From positions 4,537-39,472 of the forward strand of contig JAHFDK010000025.1 in NCBI GenBank assembly GCA_023249095.1: 34,936 bases of DNA. Direction: 5' to 3'. The notes below the pieces were generated by a model that was given only the letters and a program-made list of their open reading frames with translations, searched no databases and was not told where the DNA came from. A program made the position numbers and the translations under genes. This DNA is from Candidatus Rokuibacteriota bacterium (GTDB lineage Bacteria; Methylomirabilota; Methylomirabilia; Rokubacteriales; CSP1-6). Numbering within the stretch: the stretch's first letter is position 1; each line of letters starts with the position of its first letter. Below are positions 8,475 to 16,124 of the stretch, piece by piece.

Positions 8475-9389
8475 TTATTCAAGATTCTGCGCTTGCTCGC
8501 GCATCTTCTCGATGATTCCCTTGGCGGCGAGCGCCGCCTGGCTCAGCTCGAGGTCGTCCGCCTTCGACGCGATCGTGTTGACCTCGCGATTCAGCTCCTG
8601 GATCAGGAAGTCCAGCGCCCGGCCGACCGCGCCACCCTTGTCGAGCAGGAGCGTCAGCTGCTCGAGGTGCGCGCCGAGCCGCGTCATTTCTTCGCGTACG
8701 TCGGTCTTGTCGGCCCAGATCGCCACCTCGGTGAGGATCCGGCCCTCGTCGCGGACGATTTCGCCGAGGAGCGCGCCGATCCTCTCCCGGAGCCGCTCCT
8801 GATACCGTGCGAGCGCCGCGGGCGTGCGCGCCGCGACCGCGTCCACCTGCATCCGGAGGGCGGCGTGCAGGGTGCGGAGCTCGGCGCCGAGTGCCTCACC
8901 CTCCGCTCCGCGACACGCCACGAGCTCGTCGAGTGCGCGGCCGAGCACCTCGGCGAGGACCGGCCACGCGATCCCGCCCGCGGGCGTTTCTGTGTCCTGC
9001 ATGCGCACGACGCCCGGGCGCTCGAGCACCCACGCGAGCGTCACGTCACCGCCGAGCCCCACGGTGCGACCCAGTTCCCGCGCCTCCGCGACGTATTGCG
9101 CGGCGAGCGTGGCGTCGGCACGAACCTGCTGCGTAGACTGGCCGGGCGCCGGTCCGAGCTGAACGGCGACGTCGATCCGCCCGCGCTCGAGCCGCGACTG
9201 GATCATCCGGCGAGCGTCCATCTCGAAGGCGCCGAGCGCGCGCGGCAGCCGCAACGCGATGTCGAGGTGGCGATGATTGACAGAGCGTGCTTCGACCGTT
9301 ACGGTCGCGGCGTCCCCGGTTGCCTCGGCCCGGCCGAATCCCGTCATGCTGCGAAGAGCCGGAATCGGGGTGATCCGGGAGGGTGTCAT
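8475..9389 (-). CDS. yicC: YicC family endoribonuclease
   Basis: YicC-family proteins are stress-associated endoribonucleases; the E. coli and Bacillus members cleave RNA. The 304-residue product shows the N-terminal SMTGFGRAE signature (from residue 14), RSVNHRHLDIALRLP, and the C-terminal block GRALDFLIQELNREVNTIAS ending IIEKMREQAQNLE. It is probably first in the long minus-strand operon. Two starts are possible. The ATG at 9389 sits 6 bases after a good -10 box, which would make the message leaderless. The ATG at 9347 would start directly at MTGFGRA with a 40-base leader but no clear Shine-Dalgarno sequence. Confidence 0.94.
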   Translation of the reverse strand: MTPSRITPIPALRSMTGFGRAEATGDAATVTVEARSVNHRHLDIALRLPRALGAFEMDARRMIQSRLERGRIDVAVQLGPAPGQSTQQVRADATLAAQYVAEARELGRTVGLGGDVTLAWVLERPGVVRMQDTETPAGGIAWPVLAEVLGRALDELVACRGAEGEALGAELRTLHAALRMQVDAVAARTPAALARYQERLRERIGALLGEIVRDEGRILTEVAIWADKTDVREEMTRLGAHLEQLTLLLDKGGAVGRALDFLIQELNREVNTIASKADDLELSQAALAAKGIIEKMREQAQNLE

Positions 9390-9395
9390 TCAGCG

Positions 9396-9425
9396 ATCAT
9401 AGGGCGAAATCTCCTGTAGTGTCAA
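9396..9425 (-). promoter_or_regulatory. Sigma70-type promoter for the yicC-to-rpe operon
   Basis: On the minus strand a perfect TTGACA (9425-9420) is followed, after 18 bases, by TATGAT (9401-9396). Transcription should begin near 9389, at or next to the yicC ATG. This is the only clear promoter seen for the following genes. Confidence 0.72.
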
Positions 9426-9442
9426 TATGTTGCGGTTGACAC
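9419..9442. repeat. Inverted repeat formed by back-to-back -35 boxes
   Basis: GTGTCAA (9419-9425) and TTGACAC (9436-9442) form a perfect 7-bp inverted repeat with a 10-base spacer. Each arm contains the TTGACA of one of two divergent promoters. The dyad may simply be two -35 elements, or a binding site through which one dimeric regulator could act on both directions. Confidence 0.6.
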
Positions 9443-9464
9443 GGGCCGATCCGGCGGCTAAACT
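9436..9464 (+). promoter_or_regulatory. Sigma70-type promoter for the plus-strand signalling block
   Basis: TTGACA at 9436-9441 is separated by exactly 17 bases from TAAACT at 9459-9464 (4 of 6 matches to TATAAT). A start near 9471 would give a leader of about 65 bases before the membrane-protein gene at 9536. Confidence 0.62.
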
Positions 9465-9535
9465 CCCGCGAGGAGCGCGCTCGTGTCGCTCATTACACTC
9501 ATCGCCGGCCGCGGACGCGCCGCGAAGGTCATGCC

Positions 9536-9898
9536 GTGACCCGGTGGGCGCTCGCCACACTGGGCGCACTCCTCATCCTCGGCGTCGTCACCGTCGCGGT
9601 CGCCCGGTTCTTCGGGAAATCCGGGTCGCGCGCCTCGATCGGCGTGTCCATCGCCGCCCGATGGCTCGCGGTGTACGTGCTCTGGGGCTTCGCCGGCGGC
9701 CTGGCGCTGACGTACGGCCTGCTCGCCACGTACTACTCGCCCGCGTTCGCCGTGATCGGTCTCCTCGGAGCCGTCTGCGAGTACCGAGCCCACGTCCGGG
9801 TCGGGCGCCAGCGCGGCCTGGTGATTTTCGTCGGCGTGCAGATCGCGTGGCTGGTGTTCGTGCTCTTCCAGAACGGTATGTTGGCTGCCGGGTGGTGA
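9536..9898 (+). CDS. Small integral membrane protein of unknown function
   Basis: A 120-residue hydrophobic protein with about three to four predicted membrane segments (about 5-25, 40-60, 62-80 and 95-115). No family was recognised. The start is GTG at 9536, preceded by GAAGG at 7-base spacing. It lies behind a well-spaced promoter and ends 12 bases before the large histidine kinase gene. This makes it a candidate membrane partner, or simply the first cistron, of that signalling operon. The kinase itself has no membrane segment, which makes the pairing suggestive but unproven. Confidence 0.7.
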   Translation: MTRWALATLGALLILGVVTVAVARFFGKSGSRASIGVSIAARWLAVYVLWGFAGGLALTYGLLATYYSPAFAVIGLLGAVCEYRAHVRVGRQRGLVIFVGVQIAWLVFVLFQNGMLAAGW

Positions 9899-9910
9899 TA
9901 GGCTCGAAGG

Positions 9911-12900
9911 ATGGGCGAGCAGGACGCGATCCTGGTCGTCGACGCTGACCCTGAGGCCGCTCTCCTCCTGAGCGACTTCCTCGAACGCGAGGGATACTCG
10001 GTCGTCGCCGCCGCGACCGGCGGCGAGGGCCTGCGTCTCCTCCGCCAGGAGCGCTTCGCCCTCGTCCTCCTCGATCTCCAGCTCCCCGACGTCGACAGCA
10101 CCGTCATCATGCGCGAGGCCGGGCGGGTCGCGGCGCCGCCGGAGGTCATCGTGGTCACGGGCCACGCGACCCTCGACTCGGCGATCCAGGCGGTCGAGAG
10201 CAGGAGCGCGGGCTATATCTTGAAACCCGTCGACCTCTCCCGGCTGGGCTCGATCGTCGCCCGGGTGTTCGAGCGGCGGCGGTTGACGCAGGACAACGCA
10301 CGGTTGCACACCGAGCTGGCGGAACGACTCGGCGAGAGTGAAGCCCTGGCCGCGATCTCGGCGACGGTCAGCTCGACCCTGGACGTCCGCGAGGCGCTGC
10401 GAAGGATCTGCCGAGAGCTCGCCCGTCTGCTCGGCGCCGACACCGCGGCCGCCTATCTGCATGAGCTCGGAACCGGTCAGCTTGTGCCGACCGCCGCGTA
10501 CCACGTGCCCAAGGAATACCTGGCGACGCTCTCCTCGGCTCCGCTGCCGCTCAGGGACCAGGGTTTCTTCCTCCCCCTGTGGGCGGAGCGGCGTCCCGTG
10601 TACTCGGACGACATCGCGCACGACGAGCGATTCACGCACGGGATGTTCAGGAGCTTCCCGCACCAGTCGGGGCTCCTCCTGCCGTTGATCGTCGACGACG
10701 AGGTGATCGGCGGCTTCTACCTGGTGTGGTGGACGGTCCGCCGCCGCTTCTCCGCGCAAGATCTCCGCGCGCTCGAACACGTCTGCGAGCAGGTCGGGTT
10801 CTTCCTGCGCAACGCCCGTCTCTACGAGCAGGCGGAGCGTAACCGGCACCGGCTCGAGGTCCTGAACGACGTGTCGCGCCGACTGGCCGCTGTCCACGAC
10901 GCGGAGGAGGTGCTGACGATCATCGTCAACGAGGCCGCCCGGCTCGTGGGCGCGGAGGCGGCGGGACTTCGCCTGCTGGAGGGCGACGATCTCGTGGTCA
11001 GCGCCAGGACCGAGTCGGCCGCCACCGTGATGTCCCGGCCACGGCTCAAGCCCGGGGAGAGCCTGAGCGGTCTGGTCGTCGCTACCGGAGAGTCCGTCGT
11101 GGTCGAGGACCTGGCCGCCGACACACGCCACGATCCCGCCCACAAGCGCGGCGCCCTCGAGGGGGGCTTCCGAGGGTTCATCGGGGTCCCGCTCCGCGCC
11201 CACGGTCGCGTCGTCGGCACGCTCAACGTGTTCACCAAAGGGGCGCGCCACTTCCTGCCGGACGAGATCGCGCTGCTGTCGGCGCTCGCGGACCAGGCCT
11301 CGCTCGCCATCGAGAAGTCGCGTCTGTTCCGAGAGACCGAGGAGGGGCGGGCGCTGCTCGAGCAGCTCTCGCATGCCGCCCTCACGATGCAGACCTCCTG
11401 GGAGCGGGACGATCGCCTCGGCGCGTTCGTCCAGGCGGCGCGCGAGGTCGTCGGCTTCGACCGCGTGAACGTGTTCCTCCTCACCGCCGACGGCGCGGAG
11501 CTCGAGCTGGTGACGACCGGTGGCGACGAGGTCGCCCCGGGGCTCCGGCTGCCACTGACATCCGAAGCCGGTCCGTACCATGAGGCCTTGAAGAGCCGAC
11601 GTCCAGTCGCGGTACTGTCCGACGCGGACCTCGCGCGGGTGCTGCCGCTCGATCGGGCGCGCCTCGACCACGCGTATTTGCGCTCGCGCCGATTCGTCGT
11701 CGCGCCGCTCGTTGTCGGCGAGCGCGTGATCGGCGTCGTGAGCGCCGACAACAAGCCGAGTCGGCGGCCGATCAGCCCCCAGAGCGTCGAGCCGTTCAGC
11801 TCGCTCTGCCAGAACCTCGCGACCGCGCTCGAGGAGAGCCGGCTCTACGCCGAAGCCCGCGCCCGCGAGCAGGAAGCGACGCGGCTCTATGCCGTGACCC
11901 GGCAGCTGGCCACCAGCCTCGACCGCGAACGCCTGCTCGATGTCATCGCCGAACAGGCGATAGAGCTGATGGGGTGTGACGCGGTCGGGATCTTCTTCTA
12001 CGACGTGACGCGTGGCGTCCTCGTCTTCCATCGCGGGCTGCACCTGCCTGCGGAGCTGACCCGCGACCTCGCGCTCCGTCCCGGCGAGGGGATCGCGGGC
12101 CGTGCCTACCAGGAACGCCAGCCGGTGTGGACGCGAGACCGCCTGACGGACCCGACGCTCCGACACTCGCCGGCGACCCAGCGGCTGGTCAATGCGTCGG
12201 CGCCGCGCGCCTATCTGGCGGTGCCCATCATCAGTCGCGAAGAGACCCACGGCGTCCTCGTCGTGTACTTCTTCGTGCCGCACGACTTCACCGCGCGGGA
12301 GGTCCAGCTCGTCTCGACCCTCGCCGACCACGCCGCCCTCGCGCTTCAGAACGCGCGCCTCTTCGAGGAGACACAACGTCGCGAGCGCGAGGCCCAGACG
12401 CTCTCCGAGGGTCTCGTCCTCCTGAACCAGGCGGCCCGCGCGCTCCACCGCACCCTCGAGGTGGACGCGATGCTCGACGGCGCGCTGAAGGAACTGGCCC
12501 GGGCCTTCGGCGCCAGCGGCGTGCTCATGCACCTTCTCGCCGAAGACGGGAGCCTGAGCCGGAGCCTCGGCCACTGGGTGTCCGACGGGCAGCGCCCCGG
12601 CGATCCGGGACGGCTGGGAGCGATGAGCGACCACGTGCGCCGGACGCGGTCGCCGCTGCTCCTGCGCGATGTCACGAAGCACCACGACTTCGTCCATCCG
12701 GCGAACATCGCCCACGGCGTACGGTCCATCGCGGCGTTCCCGATCGTCGGCCAGAGCGAGCGCGTGCTCGGGGTCCTGCTCCTCTACTACACGTCGCCGC
12801 AGGCGTTCCCCGACGCCGAGACACGCCTCCTCACGTCCTATGCCGACCAGCTCGCGACGGCGCTCGAGAACGCGGGACTCTACGAGGAGACGCAGACACA

Positions 12901-13954
12901 GCGGCTACGTCTCGCGCAGATCTTCGACTCGACCTCCGACGGCATCGTGCTCGTCAGCCGCGCGGGCGAGATCCAGGCGGCAAACCGGCAGGCCGGCGAG
13001 CTGCTCGGGTTCGATGCCAGCGCCGTCATCGGGACCCGCCTGGCCGAGCTCCGGACCGGCGCCCGGAGCGTGGTGCCCGACTACGATCGGGTGTTCGGGG
13101 ACCTCGCGGCGCTCCTCGAAGATCCGGACCGGGGCGGCGAGGGAGATCTCGAGCTCCGGCGCAGCGGCCGCACCGTCCACTGGACCGCCCAGCCGACCAA
13201 AGACGCCTCGGGCGAGACCATCGGCTTCACGCTGACGCTCCGCGACGTGACGCACGAGCGCCAGGTGAGCCAGATGAAGACCGACTTCGTCTCCTTCGTC
13301 ACCCACCAGCTCCGCACCCCCCTGGCGGGCATCAAGTGGATGCTGGAGCTCGCGGCCCAGACGCCGCAAGTCCCCGAGGAAGCCGGGAGCTACGTCGAGG
13401 ACGCCCGTGCCGCCGCCGAGCGCCTGATCGGCCTCGTGAACGACCTGCTCGACATCTCCCGCCTCGAAAGCGGCAAGCTGACCGTCACGCTCCAGCCGAC
13501 GAACCTCGGACAGCTCACGCAGAGCGCGTTGGACGACCTCGGGGCCCTGATCCGCGAGAAGGGACACCAGCTGTCGGTGACGGGCTTGGGCGGCGTGCCG
13601 GCGGTCATGGCCGATCCGCAGCTCCTCCAGCAAGTGATCGTGAACCTCACGTCCAACGCTATCAAGTACACGCCCGCCGGCGGCGCGATCTCGATTTCCC
13701 TCGGCGTCGAGGACGGCCGGACGGCCCGCTGGGCGATCACGGATAGCGGCATCGGGATTCCGAAAGCCTCCCTGGCGAGGCTCTTCGAGAAGTTCTACCG
13801 AGCCGACAACGCCCACACCGTAGAAACCGAGGGAACGGGACTGGGTCTCTACCTGGTTCGCCTCATCATCGCGAAGCTCGCCGGCCAGGTCTGGTGCGAG
13901 TCCGAGGAAGGCCGGGGATCGACGTTCATCTTCGCGCTCCCAACGAGCGGGTGA
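9911..13954 (+). CDS. Multi-GAF hybrid sensor histidine kinase (REC-GAFx5-PAS-HisKA-HATPase)
   Basis: A 1347-residue cytoplasmic signalling kinase. An N-terminal receiver domain (about 5-120) has phosphoacceptor D55 with D11, D13, T83 and K105. Five GAF-like modules follow (about 135-305, 320-480, 490-650, 660-830, 840-1000), each ending in a helical linker of the type FLRNARLYEQAER or ALENAGLYEET. Then come a PAS domain (about 1005-1120), the dimerisation helix with phospho-histidine H1132 (FVTHQLRTPLAG), and an ATPase domain with NLTSNAIKYTP, ITDSGIGIP and EGTGLGLYLV. No transmembrane segment is seen. Ligands of the GAF domains are unknown; no bilin-binding cysteine pattern is obvious. Two small response regulators follow immediately and are likely phosphoryl acceptors. 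Confidence 0.93.
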   Translation: MGEQDAILVVDADPEAALLLSDFLEREGYSVVAAATGGEGLRLLRQERFALVLLDLQLPDVDSTVIMREAGRVAAPPEVIVVTGHATLDSAIQAVESRSAGYILKPVDLSRLGSIVARVFERRRLTQDNARLHTELAERLGESEALAAISATVSSTLDVREALRRICRELARLLGADTAAAYLHELGTGQLVPTAAYHVPKEYLATLSSAPLPLRDQGFFLPLWAERRPVYSDDIAHDERFTHGMFRSFPHQSGLLLPLIVDDEVIGGFYLVWWTVRRRFSAQDLRALEHVCEQVGFFLRNARLYEQAERNRHRLEVLNDVSRRLAAVHDAEEVLTIIVNEAARLVGAEAAGLRLLEGDDLVVSARTESAATVMSRPRLKPGESLSGLVVATGESVVVEDLAADTRHDPAHKRGALEGGFRGFIGVPLRAHGRVVGTLNVFTKGARHFLPDEIALLSALADQASLAIEKSRLFRETEEGRALLEQLSHAALTMQTSWERDDRLGAFVQAAREVVGFDRVNVFLLTADGAELELVTTGGDEVAPGLRLPLTSEAGPYHEALKSRRPVAVLSDADLARVLPLDRARLDHAYLRSRRFVVAPLVVGERVIGVVSADNKPSRRPISPQSVEPFSSLCQNLATALEESRLYAEARAREQEATRLYAVTRQLATSLDRERLLDVIAEQAIELMGCDAVGIFFYDVTRGVLVFHRGLHLPAELTRDLALRPGEGIAGRAYQERQPVWTRDRLTDPTLRHSPATQRLVNASAPRAYLAVPIISREETHGVLVVYFFVPHDFTAREVQLVSTLADHAALALQNARLFEETQRREREAQTLSEGLVLLNQAARALHRTLEVDAMLDGALKELARAFGASGVLMHLLAEDGSLSRSLGHWVSDGQRPGDPGRLGAMSDHVRRTRSPLLLRDVTKHHDFVHPANIAHGVRSIAAFPIVGQSERVLGVLLLYYTSPQAFPDAETRLLTSYADQLATALENAGLYEETQTQRLRLAQIFDSTSDGIVLVSRAGEIQAANRQAGELLGFDASAVIGTRLAELRTGARSVVPDYDRVFGDLAALLEDPDRGGEGDLELRRSGRTVHWTAQPTKDASGETIGFTLTLRDVTHERQVSQMKTDFVSFVTHQLRTPLAGIKWMLELAAQTPQVPEEAGSYVEDARAAAERLIGLVNDLLDISRLESGKLTVTLQPTNLGQLTQSALDDLGALIREKGHQLSVTGLGGVPAVMADPQLLQQVIVNLTSNAIKYTPAGGAISISLGVEDGRTARWAITDSGIGIPKASLARLFEKFYRADNAHTVETEGTGLGLYLVRLIIAKLAGQVWCESEEGRGSTFIFALPTSG

Positions 13955-13959
13955 CGCCC

Positions 13960-14349
13960 ATGGAGACGACGGGAAAGCGGGTCCTGCTGGTCGAGGATGA
14001 TCGGTTCCTTCGGCGGGCGTGCGAGGCGAGCCTTCGGCAGCGCGGGCTGACAGTGACGACCGCTGCGGACGGCGAGGAGGGGCTCCGCCTCGCCCAGAGC
14101 GAGCGGCCGGACATCATTCTGCTCGACATGCTGATGCCGAAGCTGTCGGGCCTGGAGGTGCTGCGGGCGCTCAGAAGCGACGAGGCGACGCGCAGCGTGC
14201 CCGTGCTCATTCTCTCCAATTCCTCCCGTGAGCAGGACATCGCCGAGGTCACCAGTCTGGGGGTTTCCGGGTACTTCGTGAAGTCCAATCTGTCGCTTCA
14301 GGAGCTGGGCGAGCTGGTCGGGCGCGTCCTGGACGGCCAGCATGGCTGA
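13960..14349 (+). CDS. Single-domain response regulator (first of a tandem pair)
   Basis: A 129-residue stand-alone receiver protein with no output domain. Acidic pocket E12, D13, D14 and phosphoacceptor D56 (ILLDMLMPK) are present, with a serine switch residue in LSNSS and the conserved lysine in FVKSNLS. The usual Lys-Pro is Lys-Ser. The ATG at 13960 lies 5 bases after the kinase stop; a GTG at 13951 overlapping that stop is an alternative. It overlaps the next regulator by 8 bases. Such proteins usually act by protein-protein contact or as phosphate shuttles or sinks. Confidence 0.92.
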   Translation: METTGKRVLLVEDDRFLRRACEASLRQRGLTVTTAADGEEGLRLAQSERPDIILLDMLMPKLSGLEVLRALRSDEATRSVPVLILSNSSREQDIAEVTSLGVSGYFVKSNLSLQELGELVGRVLDGQHG

Positions 14350-14731
14350 GGGAGCCCGACGGATCCTCCTCGCGGAGGACGACCGCTTCCTGCGCCGGGC
14401 GGCCGAGGCGCGGTTGCGCCAGCACGGGTTCGAGGTGCTCACGGCGATCGACGGCGAGGAGGCGTTGCGGGTCGCGCGCGCGCAGCGTCCGGATCTCGTT
14501 CTTCTCGACGTCGTCATGCCCAAGCTCCAGGGGTTCGACGTCCTGAAGGCGCTCAAGCAAGACGCAGCCACGGCGGGCATCCCGGTCATCGTGCTGTCGA
14601 ACCTCGGCCAGGATCGGGACGTCGAGCAGGCGACGGCGCTGGGCGCGGCGGCGTACCTCGTCAAGGCGCACCTCTCGCTGCAGGACCTCGTGGAAAAAGT
14701 CGACGCGACGCTGGCGAGCGGGTCGCCGTAG
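14342..14731 (+). CDS. Single-domain response regulator (second of a tandem pair)
   Basis: Another 129-residue receiver-only protein, collinear with its upstream neighbour: E12, D13, D14, phosphoacceptor D56 (VLLDVVMPK), a serine switch in VLSNLGQ, and lysine in LVKAHLS. Both share the DDRFLRRA segment and the same length, so this is a tandem duplication with divergence. Lys-Ala replaces Lys-Pro. It is the last gene of the plus-strand block and converges on pyrE with 37 bases between stops. A short CGTGG/CCACG hairpin at 14738-14751 has no T-tract and is at best a weak terminator. Confidence 0.92.
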   Translation: MAEGARRILLAEDDRFLRRAAEARLRQHGFEVLTAIDGEEALRVARAQRPDLVLLDVVMPKLQGFDVLKALKQDAATAGIPVIVLSNLGQDRDVEQATALGAAAYLVKAHLSLQDLVEKVDATLASGSP

Positions 14732-14768
14732 CCGGGTCGTGGGGGGCCACGTCGGGGCCGCCACGTCA

Positions 14769-15338
14769 CTAAACGCGGCTGCCGGGCTTGACTGCCTGGC
14801 TGCCGGCCCGGCAGAGCGGGCATTCCTCCGGCTTCCAGGTTGTGGCCTTCACCGTCGCGAGCGCCACGCGCTTCAGGGGAAAGTGTGCGGCTCCGCCGCT
14901 CCGGTCGATCAGCGAGCCGACTCCCACGACCACACCGCCGAGAGCTTCGACGCAGGCGACGACCTCGCGGATCGAGCCGCCCGTGGTCATCACGTCCTCG
15001 ACGACCAGGCACCGCTCGCCGGACGCCAGCGCGAACCCTCGCCTGAGACGCATGATTCCGTCCTCGCGCTCGGTGAAGAGAGCGCGCGCGCCGAGCGCGC
15101 GCGCGACCTCGTGGGCGACCAGGATGCCCCCGATCGCGGGCGCCAGCACCGTCTGGACACTGTCGTCCCGGAACCGCGCCGCCAGCGCTTCGCCGAGGGA
15201 CGCGGCGTGGACCGGGTGCTGCAGGATCAGCGCTGACTGGAGATAGACGTCGGAGTGGAGGCCCGAGGTGAGCCGGAAGTGGCCGCGCAGCAGGGCGCCG
15301 GTGCTCCCGTAAAGGTCGAGCGCCTCGCGGTCCGTCAT
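14769..15338 (-). CDS. pyrE: Orotate phosphoribosyltransferase
   Basis: PyrE joins orotate to PRPP to make orotidine-5'-phosphate in UMP synthesis. The 189-residue protein shows HFRLTSGLHSDVYLQ, the PRPP-binding motif LVVEDVMTTGGS and LIDRSGG. The C-terminal CPLC segment with two cysteines occurs in a subset of bacterial PyrE. The ATG at 15338 is selected because it overlaps the pyrF stop (ATGA) and starts the conserved domain; in-frame sequence further upstream belongs to pyrF in another frame. It is the last gene of the pyrimidine operon. Confidence 0.95.
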   Translation of the reverse strand: MTDREALDLYGSTGALLRGHFRLTSGLHSDVYLQSALILQHPVHAASLGEALAARFRDDSVQTVLAPAIGGILVAHEVARALGARALFTEREDGIMRLRRGFALASGERCLVVEDVMTTGGSIREVVACVEALGGVVVGVGSLIDRSGGAAHFPLKRVALATVKATTWKPEECPLCRAGSQAVKPGSRV

Positions 15339-16111
15339 GGCCCGCGGAGCTCGTCGACGATGGCGGTCGCGGCGGCGGCCGGGTCCGGGGCCCCGCTGAT
15401 CGGTCGCCCCACGACCAGGTAATTGGCGCCGGCGGCAAGCGCCCGCCGTGGGGTCGCGATACGGACCTGATCGTCTATTTGGAGAGGGGGGGTCCGCCTG
15501 TCCGAAACGCGGACAGGCTCCGCCCCCCTCTCGACTCCCCCCGATGGGAGAGAGGGGATCTCGGCTGGACGGATTCCCGGCGTGACGATGACCCACTCCT
15601 GGCCCATCGCCAAGCGCAGGAGGCTGATCTCCTGGGGCGACGCGACGCAACCGTCGAGGCCGGCCGCCTGCGCGAGCCCCGCCAGGTGAAGAACGTGGAC
15701 CGCGACGCTTGCCGGCACGCCGACCTCGCGCTGGAGCGCCTTGCGGTCGAGGCTTGTCAGCACGGTCACGCCGAGGCAGAGGGGTCGGGGAAACCCGAAG
15801 TCGCCGGCAGCTTTTCCCGCCGCTTCGGCGGCTGCGCGCGCCATCGCCAGGCCGCCGCTCGCATGGACGTTGAGCATGAAGACACCCAGACGCGTCGCCT
15901 CACGCACCGCGGCGGCGACGGTGTTCGGGATGTCGTGGAACTTGAGATCGAGGAAGACGCGAAAGCCCCGCTTGCGGGCGGCCTCGATCGCCGCCGGGCC
16001 CGCGGCCGTGAAGAGCTGCGAGCCGATCTTGCACCCGGTGAGGATGCCAGCGAGGCGGCCGAGCAGCGCCTCCGCCTCGTCCAGGCTCGGCACGTCGAGT
16101 GCCACCAGCAC
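15335..16111 (-). CDS. pyrF: Orotidine-5'-phosphate decarboxylase with an in-frame palindromic insertion
   Basis: PyrF decarboxylates OMP to UMP. Starting at GTG 16111 (LVALDVPSL) the protein has 258 residues, longer than the family's usual 230-240. The active-site DLKFHDIPNT, the region VTVLTSLD and the phosphate-site pieces TPGIRPA, DDQVRIATP and VVGRPISGA are intact. Between TPGIRPA and DDQ, family members have only a few residues. Here about 28 extra codons (residues 185-212, starting IPSLPSGGVERG) coincide with a GC-rich palindrome. The frame stays open, so the enzyme may tolerate a bulky loop next to the phosphate site. The GTG lies 13 bases after the carB stop; no clear Shine-Dalgarno sequence is seen. 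Confidence 0.92.
   Translation of the reverse strand: MLVALDVPSLDEAEALLGRLAGILTGCKIGSQLFTAAGPAAIEAARKRGFRVFLDLKFHDIPNTVAAAVREATRLGVFMLNVHASGGLAMARAAAEAAGKAAGDFGFPRPLCLGVTVLTSLDRKALQREVGVPASVAVHVLHLAGLAQAAGLDGCVASPQEISLLRLAMGQEWVIVTPGIRPAEIPSLPSGGVERGAEPVRVSDRRTPPLQIDDQVRIATPRRALAAGANYLVVGRPISGAPDPAAAATAIVDELRGP
15476..15559 (-). repeat. Palindromic repeat element inserted in frame in pyrF (copy A)
   Basis: The extra pyrF codons contain nested inverted repeats. Outer arms GAGAGGGGGG (15482-15491) and CCCCCCTCTC (15523-15532) enclose inner arms GCCTGTCCG (15496-15504) and CGGACAGGC (15510-15518) around a 5-base loop. The core 15478-15543, read on the minus strand, matches 27026-27064 on the plus strand: both contain GGGGAGTCGAGAGGGGGGCG, then (G/T)AGCC, and end CTCCAAA. 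Copy B lacks the inner hairpin. This looks like a dispersed, non-coding mobile palindrome comparable in behaviour to in-frame palindromic elements of Rickettsia. Mobility is inferred. Confidence 0.75.
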
Positions 16112-16124
16112 CCGGTCGGCGGCG

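Noticed and set aside
9458..12715. 1085-codon open frame on the minus strand opposite the histidine kinase
   Set aside because: It mirrors the kinase gene in a high-GC antisense frame, is dominated by Arg, Glu and Asp and has no domain; the kinase on the plus strand has a complete, ordered set of motifs.
14738..14751. CGTGG-GGGG-CCACG hairpin between the convergent response regulator and pyrE
   Set aside because: Only 5 bp long and not followed by a T-run on either strand, so not supported as a terminator.
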